Source of the DNA: Biomphalaria glabrata
Taxonomy: Eukaryota; Mollusca; Gastropoda; Planorbidae
Reading direction: 5' to 3'
Assembly: GCF_947242115.1 (NCBI RefSeq)
Contig: NC_074716.1
Span: 8,261,501 to 8,325,500 of the forward strand
DNA: 64,000 bases
Each line of letters opens with the position of its first letter. The stretch's first letter is position 1. A program made the position numbers and the translations under genes. Below, one piece after another: positions 23,301 through 44,188 of the stretch. Below the pieces are notes generated by a model. It did no database searches and was not told where the DNA came from. It worked only from the letters and a program-made list of their open reading frames with translations.

Positions 23301-25351
23301 TTACCGTAAATGTGCTATATTTTTCTAAGTAAATAGATTTACATCGATATGCACTAATTGTACCCATTTTAAAAGCTTGATTTTATGACACATATAGTTT
23401 GATGCTATTATCATTGTTGTGGTTACGCAGTGTCACCTAATATAGAATATATCCAGTTGTGTGTTGTTTTTTTTTCAGATGCTCCATTCTATTAACTTCT
23501 GAATTATGTGTTATAAACAAATACCTAGCGCATGTGCTTGATGTGAAGAGATATTAATAAAACGAAAGGGCTAAGGGGGAGGTATAGAGGTATAGAATGT
23601 AGATATGGTATTCTAAAATAAAAATGTCTTTGGTAGGTAAAAAAAAAAAGGGGGGGGGGGGAGAAACAGTCAAGACACTGTACATAGTCAGTTGTGCTTC
23701 TCGATGTAGACGTGTGGGGCAGGGTCTATAAAATTATATATATATATATATATAGCCATAAAGTATGATAAAGCTCATAATGCGCTACAAAGACACTCCT
23801 TTGAAACATCACAAATACACAAAATAATAACAAAATACCACATTTAACCACTCTCTTATTCTGCCTACACCCCCTTACCCGCGCTTTCTTCTTACTCAAC
23901 ATTCACACTTTTTCAGTGCAAAGTAACAACGTAAATTTCAAGACTCAATCCAAACGCAGCCACCAGACTAACACACAACCAAAAAAAAAAGGTCAGTGAT
24001 AGCCCAACACACAGGTGTAAACCAGGCCACCAACACAGCCCCAAAACATTGTTCAAGTTGTAGTAAGAACAATGTTGAGGGGAAAGGGGGAGGAGCCATC
24101 AGTCGAGTACCTACGGTCAAGCCGCTAATTAGGTCACAAACACTAGGCGTGATAGATATATAGATATTTTGTATGTGTGTGACAAATACTAAGCGTGCTC
24201 TAAAATACGATGTTTTTTTTGGTCAACCAGGTGGTTTAGGGAGGGCGGATCTATCTACATCTATAGGTAACACAGCTCGCAAGCTACGATAGCTTTTCAG
24301 CCCCCCCCCCCTTTCCCCGCCCCGATCGAAAAATATCTAGCACTGACTTTTGGGCTGTTACATTCACTGAGCGTGCTAGATCGGCAGCTAGTTACGTAGG
24401 GCCGCGTATGTTTTGTTTTTAGGTCAACCAAGTAAACTGTTGTGTCCTGCAATGACTTGGGGAGGGCGGGATAATCTATTGGCTACCAAAGCTTATTAGG
24501 CTCTCCCCCAAATAAATAATATCTGGATTTATTAATGGCCTTATATCTCAAAATAGCTTAGACCTAAATAAGTACTGGTACGGTAATGTGTCGGTAATGC
24601 ATTACTGGGCTTAGCACCGTCAGCTTCTAAGCAGAGCTGATCAGTGATAGATTCCTTCGATGTGGAGCATGTGAAAATGACTAAAATCTGTCTGTCTTGA
24701 CATGGCGTAAAAAGAAAATGATATAAATAAAAAAAAAAGATAGATTATAACACTTTTCAAACACCATACTTCTCGTGTGTTCGATAGTTTCTTAATATGT
24801 TCGATAAGATAAGAAAACGGTAAAACGATGTTCGATAATTTAAGCTTTTGAAAGCATCGACCTGACCCACTTTAACATCAAATATAAGTTTAACTATGAG
24901 TAGTAATAGAATAAAACATATGTCTACTTTTTAAGAAAAATGGATGAGGAGTTCATAGAGATACAATCAGTTTTTTACTACAAATTCGTAGGTCTGTTTT
25001 TTTACAGAGATACACAAATTCAAACATAAAAAATGTCGGCGACTGAGCTTAACTTGTTCGATAAACATAAGTTACTCTAGTATAAATTATAAGTTATTAA
25101 GATAATTAATAAATTTTAATAATTAATAATAATAATAATTATAATATGATAAAAAGAAGATCTCGCATGAAAAAACTAGTTCTATAACTATAATTATATA
25201 CAATAAGAGTACTGAATAACATATAATTATTACACTCATATGGATGATATGGATACTGTACTAAATCTAGATCTAATCTAACTGTGTACATACCGTTCAA
25301 ATCTAATCTCTTTACTGCAAACCAAACAGTTTTCAAGGCTGGTTCAGCCAT
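14295..25351 (-). CDS. Complete seven-exon gene, 176-residue protein of unknown function
   Basis: Not recognised. Exons, 5' to 3' on the minus strand: 25294-25351, 18921-19036, 17788-17858, 17572-17609, 16657-16736, 16322-16384 and 14295-14399. They join with GT/AG sites and consistent phases into 531 bases (176 residues plus TGA). The protein starts MAEPALKTVWFAVKRLD. Residues ~8-82 alternate hydrophobic and charged positions, with a PLNGK turn, and could form a small ubiquitin-like fold; that is inference. Residues ~95-165 (LELTQYAESLKNKLMDIQER, then KRRKEKISQEISKIDS) are rich in E, K, L and I and look like a coiled coil. No signal peptide or membrane segment. The first in-frame ATG is at 25351. 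Repeats occupy intron 1. Gene structure is well supported; role and localisation are unknown. Confidence 0.8.
14400..16321 (-). other. Intron 6 of the 176-residue gene
   Basis: AT-rich intron with a C19 homopolymer at 15358-15376. No exon-like segment was accepted. A 65-codon minus frame at 15585-15782 has no recognisable domain and no fitting splice sites. Confidence 0.5.
16246..16320. repeat. 37-bp tandem doubling at a splice donor
   Basis: TACATTGCCTAATTATTTAT with TATCTATATA occurs twice in a row. The right end of the array supplies the donor GTATATATAG of exon 6 (minus strand). Confidence 0.75.
16381..16560. repeat. ~90-bp tandem doubling that copies a 3' splice site
   Basis: Two adjacent ~90-bp units begin ATATCTGTAATT and end CAGCTTATACCTG. 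On the minus strand the acceptor of exon 6 (AATTACAG then ATATC) lies in one unit, and the second unit keeps an almost identical AATTACAGATAT. Confidence 0.75.
17361..17545. repeat. Direct repeat, ~64 bp twice, 120 bp apart
   Basis: GACATTAGGACATCAACAT, then AGGTAATGATTA and AGAAGGAACATGTGTC, occurs at about 17361-17424 and 17484-17550, within intron 4 of the 176-residue gene. Confidence 0.7.
18446..18540. repeat. ~27-bp tandem repeat, three to four units
   Basis: Units of the type AGTCACAGTTGACCCTCACC are repeated with few changes in intron 2 of the 176-residue gene. Confidence 0.7.
19690..19850 (-). mobile_element. LINE polymerase C-terminal fragment
   Basis: The minus-strand translation contains HLAQDRGLWRSIAGGPYS, a motif typical of the extreme C-terminus of pol-like LINE proteins. 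Short, 5'-truncated and decayed. Confidence 0.5.
20086..21374 (+). mobile_element. I-clade LINE, 5'-truncated, with RNase H domain
   Basis: The frame starts after the polymerase core (KIDKVQNIGLRIMTGA), runs through an RNase H domain (VYTDGSS with the first Asp, then GELSDSHRAEREALALA with the catalytic Glu, and a FLTDPK segment with the next Asp) and ends in a zinc-knuckle-like C-terminus (CPCGV, ADHVLQNC). One frameshift near 20750 splits it: the frame closes at 20886 and the downstream frame carries the RNase H end IQWIPAHIQLAGNEKADTLA. The 3' end is a GAA repeat. AATCAAATTC occurs at 20076-20085 and 21375-21384, a likely 10-bp target duplication. RNase H plus GAA tail recalls the I/Nimb clade (Nimbus of Biomphalaria). 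It sits in intron 1 of the 176-residue gene, opposite to transcription. Confidence 0.85.
21385..22431. other. Intron sequence, no gene
   Basis: AT-rich part of intron 1 of the minus-strand gene, with a T17 run near 21579, C and A runs near 21618-21640 and TCTAGA-rich patches at 21800-21960. Confidence 0.5.
22432..22600 (-). repeat. tRNA-derived SINE (family A)
   Basis: Nearly complete copy with B box GGTTCAAACCC, the CGTCGTCCTGCGGGAGG block and the GGAACATCCGAAACATG end. Confidence 0.8.
22716..23095. mobile_element. Possible 380-bp MITE with TATCGAACACCCC ends
   Basis: TATCGAACACCCC at 22716-22728 and its exact inverse GGGGTGTTCGATA at 23083-23095 bracket non-coding AT-rich DNA. An extra copy of the first 11 bases lies just outside at 22689-22699. 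No clear target duplication was found, so the transposon reading is tentative. Confidence 0.5.
23134..24837. repeat. Second set of inverted TATCGAAC / GTTCGATA motifs
   Basis: TATCGAACACC at 23134-23144 faces GTGTTCGATA at 24777-24786 and GTTCGATA at 24799-24806 and 24830-24837; one more lies at 25056-25063. The right cluster in reverse resembles the left one at 22689-22728, including a shared TCGTTTTA spacer. Between them are a TA microsatellite (~23730-23755) and G and C homopolymers (23648-23661, 24300-24312), without coding frames. Confidence 0.45.
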
Positions 25352-25469
25352 ATTGTTTGTGGTATCTGTCAATTCGTTTTTAAACTCCGGAACATAAGAT
25401 TCTAACTATTGGTATTGTGGGGAGCGGGGGGGGGGGGCGCAAGTGAGCATATTTTATATAGAGACAGAA

Positions 25470-25570
25470 CAGTAGTTCCCAGCCTTTTTTTTTTTTTTTT
25501 TTAAACCCATTGACACCTTTTTATTGTCAAAACTTGCCCACGTACCTCCAAGTGAAAGTGAAAAAAAATA
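25470..25570. mobile_element. Possible hAT end
   Basis: CAGTAGTTCCCAGCCTTTTT resembles a hAT terminal repeat and follows a 12-base G run. No matching second end was found. Confidence 0.3.
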
Positions 25571-25679
25571 CATAAATAGTATATCTAGTATACAAATTAC
25601 TAGATTATTTTTAATTTAAACAAAGTTTTACAACAAACGCAGATATAGGCCTGCAAGAGATTAATATAAATATCAATAT

Positions 25680-25955
25680 TAAGATCAATAATCTTCAAAT
25701 ACAAAATTTAATAAAATACTCAGAAAGACACACAGATAAAGGCACATTCCTCGTTCCATATGCTAGGACAAATTTGTACAAAAGCTCCTTCTTCCCTAGC
25801 GCTATTAGAGCATGGAATGGTTTGCCTGAGCTAGCCAGGAAAACCAGTGACTTGGCGGAGTTTAGGTCATTGGTTAAAATGCATGACGCGTAGGTCGTAA
25901 TCATCTTCTTTTTTTTGAAGTAACGTCTGTATCATATAAGATAAGATTAGATCTA
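25680..25955 (+). mobile_element. CR1/L2-like LINE 3' end
   Basis: Translation gives DKGTFLVPYARTNLYKSSFF, then PSAIRAWNGLPELAR and DLAEFRSLVKMHDA before a stop near 25893, the conserved polymerase C-terminus. A short ATAAG-type simple tail follows near 25936-25950. 5'-truncated. Confidence 0.7.
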
Positions 25956-26639
25956 AAATATGTATATCTAAAGTAGTCTATCTCTATACCGTATCTAACG
26001 GGAAAACTAGTCATTGGCAAATAAGGCCTACAGTAATCCGAAATGCCCAAAGATCTATATGCAACCATTCCAAAAATATTCAACCAAGATAAGTATTTTT
26101 TTTCTCCCAACAAGCGCTTCATTTTGTAGCAGTCATAGTCTAGTAAAGTCTAGTTCCAACATATAGATCTACGGTAGTTGCGAAGTTGTAGCACTGCAAC
26201 CTTTGTGAGTCTATTGATTTATCACTGACGAACGAGTACTTTTATAAGTCTGTCACTGCGACACACATTCTACTTCATTTAAAAGGGGAACAACTACACA
26301 CCGGAACGTTCAGATGGCTAGTGTCGTTTATCCACTTCTTACACTTCCCTGTCTGGCTGTTCATGTTTTGTTTTTCAATACACTCATGTACTTGTCCACA
26401 ATGCTTACCACTTCAGAACCTGTTATCTCAACTGTTGCTATTATTAGGAATGAATTTTCCAAGCCATAGGGTTATTGTGTTTAGTACTGTAACATTTTTG
26501 TTTTATTCAAACCGCTATGTAGATAATATATATTGAAATGCTTACTGAAAGTAATTTTTCTTGAATACCGGTATTCCTAAAAAATATTTTAAATGTTTCC
26601 TCAATGAAGGTTTAAATGTAAATTAGAGACCTAAATTCT
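25956..26639. other. Intergenic, no gene seen
   Basis: Upstream region of the 176-residue gene plus AT-rich DNA. A 71-codon hydrophobic frame at 26321-26536 has no supporting motif or splice site and is not called. Confidence 0.4.
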
Positions 26640-27000
26640 GCGAAGTCCTTGGTTTTCTTGGCTGATTCAGGCAACCCATTCCATGCTCTGATAGCACTAG
26701 GGAAAACTTGTCAAATGTCCTAGCAAATGGAATAAGAAGTGCGCAATGATATTTTATTAGGTCATGTTTCTCTATTTGTAAGCTATGGTTCAGGGCTTCA
26801 GGTATTAATACTACTTTGTCCTACGTGTCTCTATATTTACTATTATTTAGTGATTTTACTGATAGTGTTACAGTAGTCAAATGTAAATATTTGTTACCCA
26901 GTATAAATCTCATAGCTCTAGTTTGCATAGGTTCCTAACTTCTATATTGACATAGCACAATGATGTATACCAGTAAGCATTATCTCAGTAGAGATTAGTT
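26640..27000 (-). mobile_element. CR1/L2-like LINE fragment
   Basis: The left end on the minus strand reads as AIRAWNGLPES, the same C-terminal block as at 25680-25955. The rest is a more decayed inner part with no sustained frame. Confidence 0.5.
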
Positions 27001-27129
27001 TTTAAGTTCTAATTTGAACAAACATTCTAAATTTATCTAGTGCAATCTATAATTAAATTCTGACCTATAAGGAAAATCTGAGATCCAACAAAATATTTGC
27101 ATGAAATAAAGAAACAAATGACACCATTG

Positions 27130-28781
27130 CAAGTTTTTCAAGTTTATTCTTCTCACAAGTATTCCAATGTCAAAATTTCAACACAAAACACATCTCTCAC
27201 TCATTCCAGAAATACAACATCAGGGATTGAAATATGAAACTGTTGACATTTAAAAAAAAAAAAATCTAAATCATATGCTTTAGTTTTTTTTTTATACAAA
27301 ATGTTGTCTGTTAATAAGATTATCTTTACATCACCGTTGAGTTGCTGCAGACATTTGCTGAAAAGTTGCCAACTTTGCTTATGACTATATCAACCAGTTT
27401 AAAAATAACTTGACTCTTTTAAGAACTTCCATGTTAAAATGAAAAGAAAAAACAATTCTAGCAAAACTTTATAGGGAAGCAATTTGTGGAAAAAAAAAAA
27501 AAAACAACAAAAAGAAAACTAATTTTATCACACGACTTGGTCTACTCATAGTAAAGAAACTGATAACATGCTGAGTGTGAACATTCTTTTTTTTTTTTGT
27601 TTTTTATTTGAATATTATTCTACTAGTGGTTATAATGAACAAAACACACAGGCATACATAATGCCAGGACAATACCCTCAAATCACAAGAGACAATAAAA
27701 AACATAACATTATTCAAATTAACATAAGACTGCAAGATGACGCTCAGTAAAAAAATTACTTCCAAAAGTTTTAAAATAAATTAGAGACATTTATGTATAT
27801 ATATTTTAAGTTATAAAATCCCTAAAAAATTTAATTTTTGTTTTCACAGACCATTCCCCCAAAACAAAGACTATAACAATTAGATACTGCACTGGTGAAG
27901 TGTGAAACTAAACATAGAAACATGCCACACACTAGTCACCAGTAACCAGAGCAAAGAATACAATCACCAAAAAAAAAAAAAAAAAAACGACTCAGAACCA
28001 AGCCATTACAGCTGGTTACATTCACTTCTACTGTTAGTGGCGGCTCATTGCTGTTTATAATATCATCTCTAAATCAATTGGTTTCCTGTCATGTCTCAAT
28101 TAAGGAAAACTATTTCAATATGGCAACTTTCAATACTGGTATTAAAAAAAAAAAAAAAAAAAAAAAAAGGCTGCAACTTTTTATCAGCTAAGCATAAGGT
28201 GTCAAACTTTGGCTATGAAATAGCTAAATACACAAGACAGATACAAAAGGTTTCAATGGTTATATGTTTTTCTTGTCATTTCATTTTATGTTCAAAAAGC
28301 AAAAAAAAAAAAAAAATAATAATTTTTTTTAAAGATAAATTTACATGGCAGCTTAAAAACAGCTGACAAATGTTTTGGAAATTAATTCTGTTGGACAGGG
28401 CACAGGTAGTCATCATACTAATGGCATTCATTAAGCCTTTGTTTATGAACCCCACCCTACCCATGAAAAAGAAAATAATAATAGACAAAAAGTAAACTCA
28501 CTTTATAAAAACAAATAAATTTATCAAAGTGTTCTGACTTAAAGAACTAAAAGTCAAATTGCTGTTGAAAATCAAAAACTACCAACTGCAAAAAAACTAA
28601 AAAAATGATCTTTTTTTTTTTAAATCGTTCATAATTATACGCCTTCTTTTTACTAATAAATTGTATGCAATAACTGAATTATATCTCACTTTTTTTTTTA
28701 TTAGTTTACATAAAGATTTTGTAGACAATTATTTCTAAACAGACAGACTCAGGTTATGATAAGTGTAAAAAGGGGCTAACA
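27130..28781 (-). other. Probable 3' untranslated region of the UBE2D-class gene
   Basis: No coding frame. A minus-strand GAATAAAC lies near 27150-27157, placed for cleavage near 27130, which would give a ~1.65 kb 3' untranslated region. Long A tracts occur at 27970-27987, 28144-28168 and 28301-28316. The limits are inferred. Confidence 0.4.
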
Positions 28782-30339
<1,558 letters not shown>

Positions 30340-30379
30340 TTCGCCACCTGTACCTATGATAGAGCTGCTCCTCAACCTA

Positions 30380-31594
30380 GCAAAAAAGAAAATGTATATA
30401 CATTAAACTAAACAATAAGTAATTACAACTTAAGAACCATACTTCTAAACCAGTTATTTCAAAGTGAAAATGTATTTTGGTTTGTTTCTCTGGTTTCTGC
30501 ATATGTAAGAATTCTTTAACTTATTCAATGAAATTCTTTAAAGAAAAACAAGTATATCCTTGTCATGTTATAAAATGTGTCAATGGTTGCCAGAAACAAA
30601 GTGGAAATAGTCCTCGAAACAAGTGAAAGTTTAAGAGCTACAAATAGCTCATAAAAGTCTTAAGATGTTACACAATTTTTTTTAAACCCAATCCAGCCTA
30701 ATTCTGGCTAGAAAACAAAACAAAAAAGAGATAACTCTGAATTTAAAAAAATGGGGGAAAATTTTAACCAAAAAAAGAAAATATAAATGATATACAAAAC
30801 AATAATCATAAACAATTTTAAATAATAGAAAAATATGTCTAGGTTCAAATAATACTTTTGATTTGTAATACCTTTAAAATAAAAGCAAAGTTAATGAAGC
30901 AAAATATAAAAAAATACTTAAAGAGGAGAGCAACATGATTTTGAATTAATGGCTCGTGCCTCCGTGGGCAGACGTGCTAACCATGCTGCTTGTGAGGTAT
31001 TTGACCAGAGAAGATTGTATAGTAAGTTATAATATAAGCTTTGTGTAAAAAATAAACAACACTTATCTAAGGGGAAGAACTGTATGCTTAAAGCCATATC
31101 TATCAATACTGTAAAAATTTATTTCCCTTAGTCAATATCAAATAATTAATTAATTACCACTAATGAATTAATTGGATAATTTTCTGATTGATTCAAATTT
31201 GTTAGGTACAATGAATAAATGTGCAGAATTTCAAATTGATCCAAGAGTAGTAAGTGGGAGAAACAATGTCTACAAAAATTGAAACAGACAAACAGACTGA
31301 GTTGATGTATGCTTAGTAAAAATACTAAATTTCCTGGGTTGGGGTTAATACACTGGGGTACAGGCAAATGTTTCAACAAATTTGTTAAAAATGAATAAAA
31401 TAGCTATACATTTCTGTTTTCACTAAAAAGAAAACAACCTCTCCCCACTTTCATCCTCAACAAGACCTGACGTGAGCTCTTCTTTTAGGAAAGTTTTTTT
31501 TAAATAATAATAGAGTTCCAATGTATCCTTTCACAATATGCTGTATTGGGTTAAGAATAAGCAGTTACTGGAAATTTTTTTATAACTATATCGG
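30380..31594. other. Upstream region of the E2 gene, no coding exon seen
   Basis: AT-rich. An untranslated first exon of the E2 gene must lie somewhere to the right of 30377, but I cannot place it. A worn tRNA-like segment on the minus strand at about 30915-30995 (GGTTAGCACGTCTGCCCACG, CATTAATTCAAAATCA) looks like a SINE head. Confidence 0.4.
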
Positions 31595-31800
31595 TGGTAA
31601 AATGTTTGTACACATAATTTCTCTCACACCCACTACCGAATCAAATTGAAACTTCGCAAAATTATTCATTGGCATAGACATAATCAATTTAAAAAATTAA
31701 TCGACTAGTCAATTAATTACTATTAATTACTGGTAATATTTTTTTTTTTGATACCAATAAGGGAAATTAATCCTTTAGTATTCACAGATACAGCTAAAAT
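31595..31800 (+). repeat. Dispersed repeat (family C)
   Basis: GTTTGTACACATAATTTCTC, CACACCCACTACCGAATCAA and TTCGCAAAATTATTCATTGG match the family at 4285, 39340, 47395 and 59160. A second short block near 32010-32110 (CACACTCATCCTCAGATCAAG) continues it after the SINE. Confidence 0.6.
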
Positions 31801-31824
31801 ATGTAGGGTTTCATCCCCTTAGAT

Positions 31825-31993
31825 GGCTGCCTGGTCGTGCGGTTTGCGTGCTGGACTGTCGTTCGGACCTATCGATAGTCCCGGGTTCAAACCCTGCCCG
31901 CTCCCATCCCCCGTCGTCCTGCGGGAGGTTTGGACTAGGAAGTAATTATCTTCAACTCTGAAGGAACATCCGAAACATGTAAAACATTTTACA
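31825..31993 (+). repeat. tRNA-derived SINE (family A), best plus-strand copy
   Basis: Starts GGCTGCCTGGTCGTGCGGTT; B box GGGTTCAAACCC; then CCCCGTCGTCCTGCGGGAGG and GAAGGAACATCCGAAACATG. It appears inserted within a family-C repeat, whose motifs resume on the right. Confidence 0.85.
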
Positions 31994-32110
31994 AAACATA
32001 AGTGAACTTTTTTTTTTCTCCCACACTCATCCTCAGATCAAGTTTATTGCAAATGTGAATTAGTTGTTTTTTTTAAATTAACCAATTAATTATTTTGTTT
32101 GATAATGAAT

Positions 32111-33029
32111 AAGGGAAATAACTTCTACATTAGAAAAAAAAAGATATAGTTGTAATTACAGAGTTCTTTACATTAAATAAAGTTTGTTTTTAAATTAAAA
32201 AAAAATATTTTGCTTGTTTTAGATCTATTCTTAGATTAAGAAGGGACAAAAGAGAAGATTACATGCTTTATTTCAAAGCTATCACTGTGGCTTAATTATT
32301 CAAATTGATTTATAGCATGCCTTTATATACCTATTGCATTGATTTATTATTATAAGATTCATGTTTGTAAAAATCAATTATTCTATTTTCTGAAATGGCC
32401 TTGTGTTCATTAAATACTATGTTGAGACACTGGATTTACGTCTAGAATTTGAACTTATTAACTAGAGTCAAGACTATATGGCCATAATCTTATTAATGAA
32501 ATCTCATTTAAAGTACAACAGCTGAAGTTAATCAGCCAAAACAAACAATTTTTTATGAATTAATTTGTCATACATGGATTTTTGTTTGAGTAGTCTCACT
32601 AGAGTTGTCCTGTTCTTGTAGTGTTTAAATGACATTGATATAGTAACAGATGAAGTGATGAGCATAAATAATGAGTAATCAGTCAATATATGTTTGCTTA
32701 TTCTCGGTTTACATTGTTACTCTAATAATTAATAAAATCCAGTTGAACATAAATTTTAACATTCATCACTATTTTAGCTAGTAGTATTTTTTTACTTAGC
32801 CTGGCTGGGTATAACTAGTATAAGTTTAAGTATCTCATTCATCTACAATTACTATAGGTATACTAATGACCATCGTTCTCATTTGTGCTACATTCAATGA
32901 AAATGTCTATGATATGACTGTAACGTACTTTAAAAAAATCTACCCCTATAAGGTTCTGGTGGGGGAATTTTAGCCCTAATCTAATCACTAAGTCTGTGAC
33001 AGAATGGTTCATAGAAACAGATTTAATGA
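32111..33029. other. Intergenic, no gene seen
   Basis: AT-rich spacer between the divergent E2 and SDR genes, without a recognisable repeat. Confidence 0.45.
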
Positions 33030-33840
33030 AAAGCTAGCTAGGTCTAGATTAGATCTCTATAAATGAAATAGAACTAGAGATCTAGACTAGTTGAATATAA
33101 TTTATTATTGTAGATTGAAGATCTAGATTCATTAAGACTTAAAGATCTAGACCTAGAAAATCCTAGATCTAAATCTAAGTTTCTAGATCTAGAAAATATA
33201 GACTCTATATACGCTATATTGCCTATATATATCATACATCAATCAGTTCAATCATCAAGATATAATCTAGAATAGTAGAATCTAGATCTAGAATTCTAGA
33301 CTAGATTTCAATCACAGAAGATCTAGTCTACTTATTATTATATTTAATATATATATGACATATGATCTAGATACAGTACTTAGTAGTCTAGATTTAGAAT
33401 CTACTCACTAGTCCCTCACTAGATTCTAGTCTAGGCCTAGACCTCTTTAAAAAATCTAGATCTCTTAATATTATAATTATTTGTATTAATAGAATCACTA
33501 AGACATCTACTTCTAGATTTAGACTCTAGTCCAGATTTGAGATTGATTCTACAATTCTACTTCTAGGGCATAGAGTATAGACTCTTAACTCTTATTATTA
33601 TTACTATACTGACTATAAGTCACTATAGCTATTACTACTATTAGTTATTAGATCTAAATCTAGATTATATTATCAATTATAGATCTAGATCTAATTATTA
33701 GTTTAGCCTGGCCTAGTTAGCCCTAGTTTAGTTAGGTGAAGTCACTTAAGTTACAACTAATACCGTAGATCTAGGATCTCTAAATAATTAAGTTAAAGCA
33801 ATAAAGATCTAGAATCTAGATATATAGATTCTACAAAACG
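33030..33840. repeat. TCTAGATCTAGA-rich tract upstream of the SDR gene
   Basis: About 800 bases dominated by overlapping TCTAGA/AGATCT words with TATTATTA spacers and no fixed unit length. It ends about 110 bases before the SDR start codon. Confidence 0.7.
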
Positions 33841-33952
33841 GAGGTGAATCTTGTCTGTGTTAAGTGTGTTATTTGTTTCACAAATCAACAACTGATTAAC
33901 AGTCAAAATTTTTGAATATTTCCTTTCTTTTCGTCCTGTGACTCAGATCAAA

Positions 33953-42147
<8,195 letters not shown>

Positions 42148-42629
42148 AAACAAAAATGTGTTTAATTTCAACTTAATTAATTTGTTTAATCATTTATCCA
42201 GACAATTTATTTTATAGCATTTTCTTGCTTAAAAAAAAAAGAATTTTTCGTTTACTGTCCTGATGAAGTGATGTATGTATTGATTTTATAGTTAGTGTGA
42301 AAATTTGGTTTCTGACATTTGCTGTTAGTTAAAAGTTACTTAGGTATGATTTGTTTTCATGATTTGTATTCTCTTTCCTTAAAAAGACTTTGGAAACGTT
42401 GTTGAAAGTTCTGTTGATGTTATACATATGTGAACAGATTCATTGTTTAAACAACTCTTAGTGTAACAGTATTGCCAGAATGCATTTATTGTTGTGGATG
42501 TTTACTTGCATTGTTAATAGTTGTTTAGACAGAAACAAACTTATTACAATGAAGTTTAATGAATAATTAGCCTCTTTGTTGTTGTTATTGTTGTTGTTGT
42601 TCTTTTACACTCTTTACTAAACATATTCA

Positions 42630-43515
42630 TTTTCTTCTGTCAAAAAGTTAAATTGATTTATTTTCTTTTGTCAAAGAGTAATTGATTCATTATCTTAAGT
42701 CAAAGAGTTAAATTGATTCATTTTCTTTAGATAAAAGAGTTAAATTGATTAATTTTCTTTATTTAAAGAGCTAAATTGGATTGGATTCAATGATTTAATC
42801 CTCATTTGAATAAAAGAGTTAAATTGATTCATGTTCTTTAGTCAAAGAGCTTAATTGGATTGGATTCAATGATTTAATCCTCATTTGAATAAAAGTGTCA
42901 AAGAGTTAAATTGATTCATTTTCTTTAGCTAAAAGAGTTAAATTGATTCATTTTCTTTAGTTAAAGAGCTAAATCGATTCATTTTCTTAGTTAAAGAGTT
43001 TAAATTATTCATTTTCTTTAATTAAAGAGTTAAATTGATTAATTTTCTTTATTTAAAGAGCTAAATTGGATTGGATTCAATGATTTAATCCTCATTTGAA
43101 TAAAAGAGTTAAATTGATTCATTTTCTTTAGTCAAAGAGCTAAATTGGTTCATTTTCTTTAGTCAAAGAGTTAAATTGATTCATTTTTCTTTAGTCAAAG
43201 AGCTAAATTGGATTGGATTCAATGATTTAATTCTCATTTGAATAAACGAGTTTTTGATTGTGGCTGTAGGTAAATCACACAATAAAAGGTTTAATTTAAC
43301 AAATGTTTAGCCTATTTGATTCAATGATTTAAGTTAAAGAGTTAAATTGATTCATTTTCTTTAGTCAAAGAGTCAAATTGATTCATTTTCTTTAGTCAAA
43401 GAGTTAAATTGATTCATTTTCTTTAGTCAAAGAGCTAAATTGGTTCATTTTCTTTAGTCAAAGAGTTAAATTGATTCATTTTCTTTAGTCAAAGAGTTAA
43501 ATTGGATTGGATTCA
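42630..43515. repeat. 31-bp minisatellite with a higher-order unit, just after the SDR gene
   Basis: About two dozen copies of GAGTTAAATTGATTCATTTT with CTTTAGTCAAA, interrupted at intervals by GGATTGGATTCAATGATTTA. A larger block starting CGAGTTTTTGATTGTGGCTG occurs at ~43249 and ~43541, 292 bp apart. It begins ~480 bases after the SDR stop and may be transcribed as 3' untranslated sequence; that is inference. Confidence 0.9.
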
Positions 43516-43619
43516 ATGATTTAATCCTCATTTGAATAAACGAGTTTTTGATTGTGGCTGTAGGTAAATCACACAATAAAAGGTTTAATTTAACAAATGT
43601 GTAGCCTATTTGAAGATGG

Positions 43620-44188
43620 AGAAAAAAAAAAGTGTCATTATTCACCAGATTCATACTGCTACAAGACATGTGCAAGCCTACTTAGAAAAACACTGTTTAA
43701 ATAGATGGAAGTCACAAGAGTGACAGAAAAGTAACACCGCAAATAATTTGAGTTAGAAATAGTAAAATTTAAAGAGAAGGTAAGCCTACATTCCAAGAGC
43801 CACATTCAAAGGGAAATAAGCGTACGCATGTTACTCTTAGCACACTGCACTCCCCTCTTTATCACATGCACCAAACATTTTTTTAACCAACTTCATTCTT
43901 AGAACCCATCCACCCCCGCCTACAAACTGTGTAATGTAAGTGTTTTAATCAGTCTGCATAATCATTTGAAGAAAATTTTTACAGAATCTCTCGCGATGAT
44001 GTGTCATTCAGTATTTGGTTAGGTTTCTGCCGTTATATAAGACACGATGTAATTTGAGAGATGGGGAGAGGTTCAGATTTTAGAAGTTCACATTTCTAGA
44101 GAAGCCTCAACTCCACCCACCCTACTGCTAACACATACAGTTGATTCTGTCACATAGTACATATCTGATTTTAAATTTTAAAAAAAGA
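43620..44188. other. Intergenic, no gene seen
   Basis: No exon-like frame or recognised repeat. Confidence 0.45.

Noticed and set aside
26321-26536. 71-codon hydrophobic frame that could look like membrane segments
   Set aside because: T-rich DNA gives Phe/Leu-rich frames by chance; no homologue recognised and no partner exons.
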